From Bradyrhizobium australiense (GTDB lineage Bacteria > Pseudomonadota > Alphaproteobacteria > Rhizobiales > Xanthobacteraceae): a stretch of DNA of 64,000 bases. Positions 56,595-64,000 of this stretch are shown here, one piece after another. Below the pieces are notes generated by a model that was not told where the DNA came from, did no database searches, and saw only the letters and a program-made list of their open reading frames with translations. The translations under genes and the position numbers were made by a program. The DNA is taken from NCBI RefSeq assembly GCF_013114825.1, contig NZ_JAAVLX010000012.1, forward strand, positions 62,001 through 126,000. The letters run 5' to 3'. How positions within the stretch are numbered: the first letter of the stretch is position 1; each line of letters opens with the position of its first letter.

Positions 56595-57299
56595 TTGAGG
56601 TACGTTCGCGACACTCTGCATGGATTTCGGGAAAGGCCCCACTATGAGCCTGCTGAACTCGATTCCATGTTTGAGAAGATCGTAGCGGATCATTTGCGGA
56701 GCAGGCACGGAAAGGTTGAGTTCCCCATTTCGACCGACGATATCACAATCTTGATCGAGCGCGACGTCGCGGACCTCGACCAGTACGCAGACCTGACCAA
56801 GTACGGCTCTGGCGTGGAAGGCGTTACGGAATTTGTCCGCACCGGGAAGCCCAAGGTTTCGATTTCCAATGATGTTCACAGGTTCGAGAACCGGCTGCGC
56901 ACTACCCTCACCCACGAATACGGGCATGTGATCCTGCACGCTTACCTGTTCGCGCTGGAACAGCGCCAGCTACCAATGAATGGCAATCGGAAACCCAATG
57001 CGATTTATTGCAAGCGGGACACCATGATTTTCGCTAGCAAGACTGACTGGATGGAGTGGCAGGCCGGATATGTATCTGGCGCGGCCCTTATGCCACGGAC
57101 TTACCTCAAGAAAATCGTGGGTGACATACAGCGGCAGCGAAATATCTATGGATCCTCGTCGCCTACCAGCGAAAACGGCGTGGCACTGATCAACGCCGTT
57201 GTGAACGGCTTTGCTGTTTCACGGGAGGCAGCCACGGTGCGCCTGAAGATTCTTGGGATTCTCGGCCAAGAATTGGCCTCGGGAAATCTTTTCTCCTAA
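56595..57299 (+). CDS. ImmA/IrrE-family metallopeptidase
   Basis: A 234-residue zinc peptidase. The HExxH motif is THEYGHVILH (H107, E108, H111), after SNDVHRFENRLRTTL, the conserved helix of this family; the third ligand is probably in EWQAGYVSGAALMP, where the family has E-x-x-A-x-x-F-A-A-x-L-L-M-P. A C-terminal domain follows (GFAVSREAATVRLKILGILG), resembling the helical part that senses or contacts the repressor. The start is a TTG at 56595, 3 bases after the XRE stop. By analogy with ImmA and IrrE it should cleave the XRE protein when activated, for example by DNA damage. Confidence 0.88.
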   Translation: MRYVRDTLHGFRERPHYEPAELDSMFEKIVADHLRSRHGKVEFPISTDDITILIERDVADLDQYADLTKYGSGVEGVTEFVRTGKPKVSISNDVHRFENRLRTTLTHEYGHVILHAYLFALEQRQLPMNGNRKPNAIYCKRDTMIFASKTDWMEWQAGYVSGAALMPRTYLKKIVGDIQRQRNIYGSSSPTSENGVALINAVVNGFAVSREAATVRLKILGILGQELASGNLFS

Positions 57300-57345
57300 A
57301 TCAAGAACTTACCCCTGTGTTGACTCCGTGACCTAAAATACGCTA

Positions 57346-57363
57346 ATCAGCATATCCGCTGAC
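57346..57363. promoter_or_regulatory. Second operator-like site, upstream of the ubiquitin-like cassette
   Basis: ATCAGCATATCCGCTGAC has the same half-sites and the same 6-base spacing as the palindrome at 56208-56225. It lies 23 bases before the ATG at 57387, just downstream of a TTGACT that could be a -35 box (57320). Confidence 0.65.
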
Positions 57364-57386
57364 TGATTGATGAAGGAGGCGACAAA

Positions 57387-58238
57387 ATGAACGAACCGAA
57401 CCAGGAAGGTCATCTGGAGCCCATTCAAGCGGGGCCCAAGGGTCACGAGGCTTGTGGGCACGATGAGGCAGAGGCCCTGCACGACATCGAAGTGGCCAAG
57501 GCCGATATCGGCAAGGCCGAAGACGAGATCCAGCACGGGATGAAGGATCTAGACGCGGCTGAGCACAACCTCGAGGCCGCCGAAGAGGAGCTTGAGAAGG
57601 CTCACCACCATCCGAAAATTATCCACTTTTCGGTGGATGGCGAGAATTACGAGACGGAACGGCGCAAGTGGACTCCGAACGAAATTATCAAGGAGTTCTC
57701 TGGCCTGGATATCTCAACGCACTACCTCATCGAGACCGATCGCCACCACCAAGCCAACTTCCAGGGCAAGGGGGACGTCCCGTTCCGATTGCACGATCAA
57801 GCGAGTTTCCAGGTGATCTCGGTCGGTCCGGCCCCGGTGTCCGATGGCAACGCCAGAAGCGGCGTGGCGTGCTTTGTGGCGGGGCTTGCGTCCCTCGGTT
57901 ACAAGGCAACCGTTGCTCCCGGCAAGCCGGAGCATGTTTACTTCGACTACGAGGTGCCTACCGGCAAGTTCGCCGGACGGTTGGTCCGACTTGGCGTAGT
58001 TGTCCCGCAGGATTTTCCGTTGACGGCACCTGGTGGCATCCACGTCTCGCCGAAGTTCTACCCGAACCAAGGTGGAGGTACCCATCCCACTGGCGGCATT
58101 CACGATAGTTCTGAATTTCAGAGCGCTGTCGGGGGTGAATGGCAATATTGGTCGCGCCCCTATACGGGCTGGAGCACCGCGAAGAAGGCGGTGGCGACCT
58201 ACATGAGCCATATCTGGAAATTGTGGGACACACAATGA
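57387..58238 (+). CDS. Coiled coil, ubiquitin-like and E2-like fusion protein
   Basis: A 283-residue protein of three parts. Residues 30-72 form a coiled coil (DIEVAKADIGKAEDEIQHGM onward). Residues 78-147 fit the multiubiquitin-type beta-grasp domain (IIHFSVDGENYETERRKWTP, THYLIETDRH, FRLHDQASFQVISVG). Residues 158-283 resemble the prokaryotic E2 family (FDYEVPTGKFAGRLVRLGVV, PGGIHVSPKFYP, HPTGGIHDSS, GGEWQYWSRPYTGW). Its only cysteines are C23 and C162; none lies after the HPxG loop where E2 enzymes keep theirs. No Gly-Gly end is present on the ubiquitin-like part. AAGGAGG precedes the ATG. The stop overlaps the next start (ATGA). It presumably works with the JAB-E1 protein; mechanism unknown. 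Confidence 0.75.
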   Translation: MNEPNQEGHLEPIQAGPKGHEACGHDEAEALHDIEVAKADIGKAEDEIQHGMKDLDAAEHNLEAAEEELEKAHHHPKIIHFSVDGENYETERRKWTPNEIIKEFSGLDISTHYLIETDRHHQANFQGKGDVPFRLHDQASFQVISVGPAPVSDGNARSGVACFVAGLASLGYKATVAPGKPEHVYFDYEVPTGKFAGRLVRLGVVVPQDFPLTAPGGIHVSPKFYPNQGGGTHPTGGIHDSSEFQSAVGGEWQYWSRPYTGWSTAKKAVATYMSHIWKLWDTQ

Positions 58239-59743
58239 CAAGAGCCGTGAGAAGCGCGGCCATGCCTGAAACGGTCGATGCGTTGGCGCTTCGTCACCTT
58301 TTGCGCGCTGACCGACAGGAAGATCTCTGCTTCGCTCTTTGGCATCCCAGCACCGGCCAGACCCGGATGACCGCGGTGGTTGAACGGTTAATCTTGCCGA
58401 GAGAGGGCGAGCGGAACGTGCACGGCAACGCCAGCTTCGAATCCCACTATTTCACCCGCGTCCTTTCAGAGGCTGCTCAGGCTGGCGCAGGTGTAGCTCT
58501 CATGCACAGCCATCCGGGCGGCTTGGCATGGCAGGGTATGAGTCCTGATGACATCAATACCGAGCAAGGTCATGCAGCCGCCGTCTATGGCGCCACAAAG
58601 CTACCGTTCGTAGGCTTCACGATCGCGAGCGACGGCGCCTGGAGCGCTAGGTTCTGGGAGCGCACGGCACCGCGCCAGCACGCGAGGCGTGACTGCGCCA
58701 CGGTTCGCGTGGTCGGGGAAAGGCTTCGATCAACATTCATGGAATCTCTTGCGCCGGTCCCACGCGGGACAGAAGCACAGATTCGAACGATATCGGCGTG
58801 GGGGAAGGAGAAGCAAGCCGACCTCGCGAGGCTTCGGGTGGGCGTCGTCGGAGCAGGCAGTGTCGGCGCCTTCATCGCCGAGGGCCTGGCCCGTACTGGG
58901 GTTGAAGATATTACGGTCATCGATTTCGACAGGATCGAGACCAAGAATCTCGACCGGCTATTGTACGCGAAGCGCGGCAATGTCGGGGAGTTGAAGGCAA
59001 AAGCGCTGGCCGAGCACTTAAGCGAATGCGCAACGGCTGCAAGATTCGACGCCCTACCAGTGGTGGCTGCCGTTTATGAGGAAGCCGGATTCCGCGCTGC
59101 GCTGGATTGCGACGTTCTGTTTTCCTGCGTCGACCGCCCTTGGGGGCGGCATGTTCTCAACCTGATCGCCTATGCTCACCTGATTCCTGTCATTGACGGC
59201 GGAATTTCCGTTCGCACGAACCGCCATGAAGAATTAGCTGCGGCTGACTGGCGTGCGCATACGGTCACTGCGGGGCACCAATGTATGCAATGCATCGGGC
59301 AATATGATCCCGGACTTGTTCAGCTGGAGCGGGAGGGCTACATGGATGACCCAACCTATATTCATGGATTGCCGAAGGGTCACCCACTGAAAGCCCGCGA
59401 AAACGTCTTCGCGTTCTCCATGGCGTGTGCAAGCCTTCAGACCCTTCAGATGTTGGCGATGGTTCTCGATCCGCTTGGCCGGTCTAATCCCGGACAGCAG
59501 CTCTATCATTTCGTAGGTAGCTTCATGGAGCCAATCCAACACGGGAAATGTAACCCGGAATGCTCGTTCGACGATATCGTCGCGCTTGGAGACCACAACG
59601 GATTTAAGGTGACGGGCCCTGCTCCGTCGACCAGAGATCCCATCACCGAGACATTGCCTGAGGTGAAGTTGGGCGTGTTTCAGCGGTTCACACGCGGCCT
59701 CAAGCGCCTGCTGCTGATCATTCCTGATCGAACGTGCCATTAG
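58235..59743 (+). CDS. JAB peptidase-E1/ThiF fusion protein
   Basis: A 502-residue two-domain protein. The N-terminal JAB/MPN deubiquitinase domain (about 10-150) has HSHPGG (H91, H93), S103 and D106 in MSPDD, with E50 as the likely fourth residue; the spacing HSH-x9-S is slightly longer than the classic x7. The C-terminal E1/ThiF domain (195-502) has the nucleotide loop VGVVGAGSVGAFIA, VIDFDRIETKNLDRLL with the ATP contacts, DVLFSCVDRPWGRHVLN, and two cysteine pairs (HQCMQC, C350/C353; KCNPEC, C439/C443) that should bind zinc. It would adenylate a ubiquitin-like C-terminus and the JAB part would process or remove it. Translation is coupled to the upstream gene. Confidence 0.87.
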   Translation: MTRAVRSAAMPETVDALALRHLLRADRQEDLCFALWHPSTGQTRMTAVVERLILPREGERNVHGNASFESHYFTRVLSEAAQAGAGVALMHSHPGGLAWQGMSPDDINTEQGHAAAVYGATKLPFVGFTIASDGAWSARFWERTAPRQHARRDCATVRVVGERLRSTFMESLAPVPRGTEAQIRTISAWGKEKQADLARLRVGVVGAGSVGAFIAEGLARTGVEDITVIDFDRIETKNLDRLLYAKRGNVGELKAKALAEHLSECATAARFDALPVVAAVYEEAGFRAALDCDVLFSCVDRPWGRHVLNLIAYAHLIPVIDGGISVRTNRHEELAAADWRAHTVTAGHQCMQCIGQYDPGLVQLEREGYMDDPTYIHGLPKGHPLKARENVFAFSMACASLQTLQMLAMVLDPLGRSNPGQQLYHFVGSFMEPIQHGKCNPECSFDDIVALGDHNGFKVTGPAPSTRDPITETLPEVKLGVFQRFTRGLKRLLLIIPDRTCH

Positions 59744-60079
59744 GTCCAGGTTCTAGGCTGCGCCAAGAAAGACTGTTCCAGCCCTGCTGGTCCCCTAGCC
59801 ACGTCCGTCAATAAGCGTCTTCCTCCCTCATGTACCTAAAACCGCGTTTAATCGGCTCCTACTTCGTCTCAGGCCTATTCCGTTTGTGCAGCTATCCCCA
59901 ATGCACGGCCAGTAACGACGGGAAGTTAGGACCGAGGCGCCCCGGCGCAAGGCATCCAACCGTATCCCGAAGGGGCCCTCAGTCGGAGCCTCCTTGCGCC
60001 ACTCCTCATGACCTCTGGTCCTTTTGAACTCCGGTCCGGCCGCTGGCGCAGCTGCAGTAACAAACGGGAGATAGTCCGA
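59744..60079. other. No gene seen after the ubiquitin-like cassette
   Basis: Short frames only. No strong terminator could be found. Confidence 0.4.
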
Positions 60080-60250
60080 TGACTACAACCAGAGACCTTA
60101 CGCGGTCTACGTGATCGAAGGTGAAGGTGACAAGGCCTACTGGACCAAGATCGGTGCAGCCTGGCGTCACGACGACGGCAAGGGCTTCAACATCAGCCTG
60201 AGGTGCCTGCCACTGAACGGCCAACTGATCGTTCGCGAGCTCGGAGCGCA
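60080..60250 (+). pseudogene. Remnant of a small rhizobial/plasmid protein
   Basis: Reads RPYAVYVIEGEGDKAYWTKI, then GAAWRHDDGKGFNISLRCLP and LNGQLIVREL, the compact core of short proteins common on rhizobial plasmids and islands (YxVxxxEGxxxFWxxIGxAxPHxDGxGFNxxLxxLPLxGRxVxR). The ATG just upstream at 60079 is in another frame, so the gene is broken at its 5' end. Confidence 0.5.
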
Positions 60251-60329
60251 TGTGTCCGTCGACTGTCGGACCATTTCGAAGCTGCGCAGTAAGTCATCAG
60301 GGCCATTCGGCGGGAGGGACATGCGGCGA

Positions 60330-60640
60330 GGCGCCTTCTGCCGCTGAAGTCCAACAGGTTACCACCGATGCGGCCGAGCAGCTCGGGATGGTTGCGATCC
60401 TCATCAATGCGCGACGATTTACCGACAATCCATTCCTTGAATGGAGAAGCGCAGTGGGATGCGGTATTGGCGATAACCTCAAGGCACGATCCTGCTCGTG
60501 TAGCGCTTGCGCAGGCAATGATACCGCTCGGCTTGGGCGGGGTGCTCGATATCGGCGCGAGGGATCGGTCCGATCGCATTCGACTCTACGATCCAACACC
60601 ATATCCTTTCTGGTTGGAACGTAGTGAACCATGAATTTCG
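60330..60640 (+). pseudogene. Short-chain dehydrogenase fragment
   Basis: Frames on plus combine to VQQVTTDAAEQLGMVAILIN, NARRFTDNPFLEW, then EAQWDAVLAI, NLKARSC-like and AQAMIPLGLGGVLDIGARD. This follows the middle of an SDR (VDxLINNAGxxxxxPFLE, WDxVLAINLKG, MIPxGxGxVxNIxS). Frameshifts are needed and both ends are missing. Confidence 0.5.
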
Positions 60641-61147
60641 CCCGGCCTGCACGCGCGTCGATGTCGTCAGCTCGTCGCCGGAGGCGAGCGCGGAGATCGC
60701 GGTGATATGCGAGCGCTCCAGGCTGCCGATCGGGATCACGAGCTTGTCTTTGGACTTACAAGAATCTCGGCGCGGCCTATCTGCACGACGTCCTTTCGCA
60801 GGCTCGCGTCGCATCCCGCTGTATGGATGCGGATGTTGCAATTCGACTCACGGTCGTTCTCGTTCCTACCCGTGCAGCCCTGAAGATGGCGCTGCCGGCG
60901 GATGGATGTTGTCGCCGAAAGATCGGTCAAGGTCCGATTGCTCCGCGATTGGCTCCTCGCTGAACATGCAAAACAGACCCTGAAAACCTGTGCAACAGTC
61001 CGCCAGTCGCCGAAAATATGCCAAAAAGATGAGGCGCTTTCCGGCTGGTCGGTAGTGTCCATGATGGCAGATTCCCGGCCTGAATTGCAGTTGGGCTGGC
61101 GTGAGGTTTTCCGCAACCGGCCATTTCAGACGGGGAGGAAACTCACA
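60641..61147. other. No gene seen upstream of the MFS gene
   Basis: The MFS frame is open back to 60902, but this part is not transporter-like. A coding-like minus segment near 60860-60740 (NCNIRIHTAGCDASLRKDVV) is unassigned. Confidence 0.35.
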
Positions 61148-62503
61148 GTGTCACAAACATTCATCCCGCATGCACCAACGGTCAAATCGCGCATCGGCGC
61201 GATTTTGAGTGCGACGAGCGGCAATTTCCTCGAGCAGTTCGATTTTTTTCTGTTCGGCTTTTACGCCAGCGCCATTGGGAAGGCGTTCTTCCCGTCTGAG
61301 AGCGAAACCGCTTCGCTGCTCAACACGTTCGGCGTGTTCTGGCTGGGCGCCTTGATGCGTCCGGTCGGCGCGATCGTGCTCGGAGCCTATATTGACAAAA
61401 TAGGCCGTCGGCAAGGCCTGATCGTCACGCTCTCAATCATGGCAATCGGCACCGTAATCATCGCCTTCTGTCCCAGTTACGAGACAATTGGCATTGCCGC
61501 ACCCGTTATCGTGCTGCTCGGACGGCTGCTGCAGGGCTTTTCCGCCGGCGTCGAAGTCGGCGGCGTTTCGGTCTATCTGTCGGAGATCGCAACCCCGGGC
61601 AAGCGCGGCTTTTACACCTCGTTCCAGTCCTCCAGCCAGCAGGTCGCGATCTTTGTCGCGGCGATCGTGGGCTATGTGCTGAACGAATCGATGCCGGTCG
61701 AAACAGTAGCCGCCTGGGGCTGGCGCATCCCGTTCTTTCTCGGCTGCCTGATCATTCCGCTTATCTTTTTCCTCCGCCGCACGCTGGAGGAAACGCCGGA
61801 ATTTCTAGCGATGAAGAAGCATCCCACGGCCCGCGAGGTCTTTGCCTCGGCACTCGCCAACTGGCGAATCGTCATCCTCGGCATGATGATGGCGATCCTG
61901 ACCACAACGACCTTCTATTTCGTCACCGTTTACACGCCCACATTCGGCAAGAACGTGTTGAAGCTGTCCTCCCAGGACGCGCTTTTGGTGACGCTTTTGG
62001 TCGCCGTGACGAACTTTATATGGAATCCGATTGGCGGCGCCGTCTCTGACCGAATCGGCCGCAAGCCGGTTCTGCTAGCAATTGCCGGCCTTGCGTTAGT
62101 GACCGCCTATCCGGCATTGCACTGGCTGGTAAGCTCCCCTACTTTCGGCAAGATGCTCGTGGTGGCTATGATGTTCTCGTTCTACTTCGGCATCTATAGC
62201 GGCACTATGCTGGGCGCTCTTGTCGAGATCGTGCCGAAGCATGTGCGCACAACCTGCTTCTCCCTGGCCTTCGCACTCGCGGCCGCCTTGTTCGGCACCT
62301 TTACGCCACTGGCCTCGACTTGGCTGATCGACCGGACCGATGATAAGGCTTCACCCGGCTTTTGGCTGATGTTCGCAGCCGTGCTCGGCATCATCGCGGC
62401 ACTCACCGTCTATCCCGGGACCGCCAAGCCGTCGAGAGTTGCGAAGCCGTCGCGGCCTGAGCGGCCCAACAGCGTTTTAGGCGTGCAAGCCGCACCGCAC
62501 TAG
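61148..62503 (+). CDS. MFS transporter of the metabolite:H+ symporter family
   Basis: A 451-residue inner membrane protein with twelve predicted helices. SGNFLEQFDFFLFGFYASAI, then FFPSESETASLLNTFGVFWL and MRPVGAIVLGAYIDKIGRRQ are the N-terminal signature of the citrate/tricarballylate/alpha-ketoglutarate symporters (GNxxExFDFxxYG, then RPxGxxxxGxxxDxxGRRxGL). The second half repeats it at GGAVSDRIGRKPVLL. Likely substrates are citrate-like acids. The start is the GTG at 61148 with GAGGAAAC upstream; it is not the first start in the frame. No enzyme gene is linked. Intact. Confidence 0.87.
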   Translation: MSQTFIPHAPTVKSRIGAILSATSGNFLEQFDFFLFGFYASAIGKAFFPSESETASLLNTFGVFWLGALMRPVGAIVLGAYIDKIGRRQGLIVTLSIMAIGTVIIAFCPSYETIGIAAPVIVLLGRLLQGFSAGVEVGGVSVYLSEIATPGKRGFYTSFQSSSQQVAIFVAAIVGYVLNESMPVETVAAWGWRIPFFLGCLIIPLIFFLRRTLEETPEFLAMKKHPTAREVFASALANWRIVILGMMMAILTTTTFYFVTVYTPTFGKNVLKLSSQDALLVTLLVAVTNFIWNPIGGAVSDRIGRKPVLLAIAGLALVTAYPALHWLVSSPTFGKMLVVAMMFSFYFGIYSGTMLGALVEIVPKHVRTTCFSLAFALAAALFGTFTPLASTWLIDRTDDKASPGFWLMFAAVLGIIAALTVYPGTAKPSRVAKPSRPERPNSVLGVQAAPH

Positions 62504-62575
62504 CCGGCGGTCCGAACCGCTGAGCGGGCGAAGCGTCGAGCTTCTGTGACATCGCGTGCTCCTTGTCTTCGGTGC

Positions 62576-62602
62576 CCCTGCCAGCATTCGTTGCTGGCAG
62601 GG
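62576..62602. terminator. Hairpin after the MFS gene, possible terminator
   Basis: CCCTGCCAGCA-TTCGT-TGCTGGCAGGG forms a perfect 11-base stem, 73 bases past the MFS stop. It lacks a T-run on either strand, so intrinsic termination is not certain. Confidence 0.55.
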
Positions 62603-62806
62603 CGGGAGTACGGCCGGACTACTTCATTAACGAAAGGTGCCGCTCGACGACGAGATTAAAATAGCTGTATTCGATCTAGTTCTTACACATGATCAGTTGT
62701 GATTTCCGGCACCACCAGAATGATCACAGCGTAGTCATCGCCGTTGTGATGGGCGCTCCCGCTATGGTCGCTTGATCCAGAGCCGAAATGAGAAACACTT
62801 CATGCT

Positions 62807-62983
62807 CTATGACATCGAAGTGTACCCTAACTGCGCCGTGTTCAGGTGAGAGGGCTTAAGATCATGGAGCTTCTTTTTCAGCTCGGCCAACTCTCTCAAC
62901 CTCGCCTGCTTATTGAAGAGCCACATGGCCATGCCAATAATGCCGAGCACAGTGGTTGCGATGGCAGCTGAACTGGCAAACAT
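62807..62983 (-). CDS. Very small membrane protein with a coiled tail
   Basis: A 58-residue frame on minus from ATG 62983: FASSAAIATTVLGIIGMAMW is one transmembrane helix, followed by a basic, heptad-like tail (FNKQARLRELAELKKKLHDL) and ending in GYTSMS. GAGGAG lies about 15 bases before the ATG. The clean layout (helix, then coiled tail facing the cytoplasm) makes it more than chance, but no family is known and the Shine-Dalgarno spacing is long. Confidence 0.45.
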   Translation of the reverse strand: MFASSAAIATTVLGIIGMAMWLFNKQARLRELAELKKKLHDLKPSHLNTAQLGYTSMS

Positions 62984-63540
62984 ATTCGTAGCGGGCGCTC
63001 CTCTTCGCTTCCCGTTCAGGCGACGATGACAAAATGCCCGATCATACCACTCCAGCAGTTTAGCAGAGCGGCCAAACAGCTCCCGAATAAGGACATTGAC
63101 CGGTTTCTGCGAAAAGTTGGGCTAAACATCTTTTTAGCTTCACTAGCCGCAACGGCGCGACGGGGGGAGCGGGATTGGAGTGCGCGGCCAGATGGATCGA
63201 ACCAACGAAGATCCCTCTTAGGGCGCCATGGCAGCTGCCCAATCGTCACCGAAACTTGAATAGCTCGCCATAGCGGCCGTGTCGCTAGCTCCATTCGATG
63301 TCGCGGGCGCGGTTCGCCGGTGACCCGGGAGGGCCGCATTCGATGCGACCGTCAGCGGCAGTCTCGACCTTGGTGTTCGACCCGTGGCGGCGTGGCAACA
63401 GCATTCAGCAGGAGCGACCGCAGTGACGGACTTTCGTGAGGCCGCCCCTTGATGTAGGCCCAGGTCGGGCGTCGGCAAATAACGGCTGTAGGACAGCTTG
63501 TCCTTAGCGCGTACCGAAAGTCACCTCACGAACACAAAGC
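62984..63540. other. No gene seen
   Basis: Opposing frames around 63016-63339 carry no motif; 63218-63478 is a basic, Ala-rich frame of low credibility. Nothing else is recognisable. Confidence 0.35.
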
Positions 63541-64000
63541 TTAATTGGGTGTTGCCGGCGTTGCGGCTGATGGCGCGGCGCCTGGCTGTACCGCCGGTGG
63601 CGGCGGCGTTGCGGCCGATGGCGCGGTGGCCGGCTGGGCGACGACCTCTGGAGAGCGGCCGACGATGACGGTGAGCAGGCCCTGGCCCCACAGCCGCTGC
63701 GCGACCTTCTTGGCGTCCTCCAGCGTCACCGCATCGACGAGGGCGTTGCGCTTTTCAATATAGTCGATCGGCAGCTTGTCGAGCTGGTATTGCAGCAGCG
63801 CCCGCGCCAGGTTTGACGACGTATCGAGCGCCAGCATCTGCGAGCCCTTCAGGTACGCCTTGGCATCATCGAGCTCCTGCTGGGTCGGACCTTCTTCGGA
63901 CATGCGGCGGACTTGCTTCTCGACCTCCTCCACGGTCTCGCCGGCGCGATCGGCGCGAGTACCGGTATTGCCGACAAACACGGCGGAATGATCCATCCAG
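63541..64000 (-). CDS. M16-family peptidase, C-terminal part (cut by right edge)
   Basis: The frame ends at 63541 and continues past the right edge. It reads GETVEEVEKQVRRMSEEGPT, QQELDDAKAYLKGSQMLALD, ARALLQYQLDKLPIDYIEKR and DAVTLEDAKKVAQRLW, then LLTVIVGRSPEV and an Ala/Pro-rich tail. This is the C-terminal, non-catalytic half typical of bacterial pitrilysin/insulinase (M16) proteins, usually periplasmic and often encoded as a pair with a catalytic HxxEH subunit. The catalytic part is outside the window. It may mark the border of the accessory region. Confidence 0.85.
   Translation of the reverse strand, partial: WMDHSAVFVGNTGTRADRAGETVEEVEKQVRRMSEEGPTQQELDDAKAYLKGSQMLALDTSSNLARALLQYQLDKLPIDYIEKRNALVDAVTLEDAKKVAQRLWGQGLLTVIVGRSPEVVAQPATAPSAATPPPPAVQPGAAPSAATPATPN

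Noticed and set aside
1..64000. CRISPR arrays, tRNA and rRNA genes
   Set aside because: No regularly spaced repeats were noticed, and no cloverleaf with a GGTTCGAATCC-type T-arm or rRNA-like sequence was recognised by eye; a covariance-model search would be needed to be sure.

Overview
The window looks like accessory DNA of a nodulating alphaproteobacterium, most likely a Bradyrhizobium symbiosis island. The evidence is a nodS gene for Nod-factor N-methylation, two NopP-like type III effector genes behind tts boxes, a gibberellin (GA) biosynthesis operon of the rhizobial type, a VirK-family gene, and a high density of broken genes and insertion-sequence (IS) remnants. I found no rRNA, tRNA or CRISPR array. 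Both edges cut genes: a GNAT acetyltransferase on the left and an M16 peptidase on the right.

Layout. 0-15 kb: a mosaic of a Cds1-like cysteine desulfhydrase, an orphan nodS, an IS256 remnant, a broken Mom-like DNA-modification gene, a group II intron, a frameshifted exported carbonic anhydrase, an IS5 remnant, a DUF2971 pseudogene, a Phd antitoxin with a frameshifted toxin partner, and virB4/virB5 debris joined to an IS21 fragment. 14.5-19.5 kb: a type III secretion regulon patch with three tts boxes, two NopP paralogues in opposite orientation and one small membrane protein that may be an undescribed effector. 19.5-23 kb: mostly non-coding, with a deleted IS5-type transposase.

23-32 kb (minus strand): the GA operon in the order cyp112, cyp114, ferredoxin, SDR, cyp117, GGPP synthase, ent-copalyl diphosphate synthase (CPS), ent-kaurene synthase (KS), with several ATGA overlaps. 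CPS and KS make ent-kaurene from GGPP; CYP117, CYP114 plus ferredoxin, the SDR and CYP112 oxidise it to GA9. No CYP115 is present, so the expected end product is GA9 rather than GA4. 33-39 kb: virK with a good terminator, a DUF885 protein and an EamA exporter. 40-44 kb: a three-gene acyl-CoA carboxylase with separate biotin carboxylase, biotin carrier and carboxyltransferase. 45-54 kb: small proteins, a trpD-trpC pair, a flavin reductase-like protein and an acyl-CoA synthetase.

54-59.7 kb is the most unusual part. A DUF2130 nuclease-like gene (frameshifted) and a small CxxC protein precede an XRE repressor / ImmA-IrrE protease pair. These are followed by a two-gene ubiquitin-like cassette: a coiled coil, ubiquitin-like and E2-like fusion, then a JAB peptidase-E1 fusion. 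The repressor operon and the cassette carry the same operator-like half-sites (ATCAGC-N6-GCTGA) upstream. This suggests a protease-inducible ubiquitin-like system, probably for defence. 60-64 kb holds gene remnants, an MFS carboxylate transporter, a very small membrane protein and the partial M16 peptidase.
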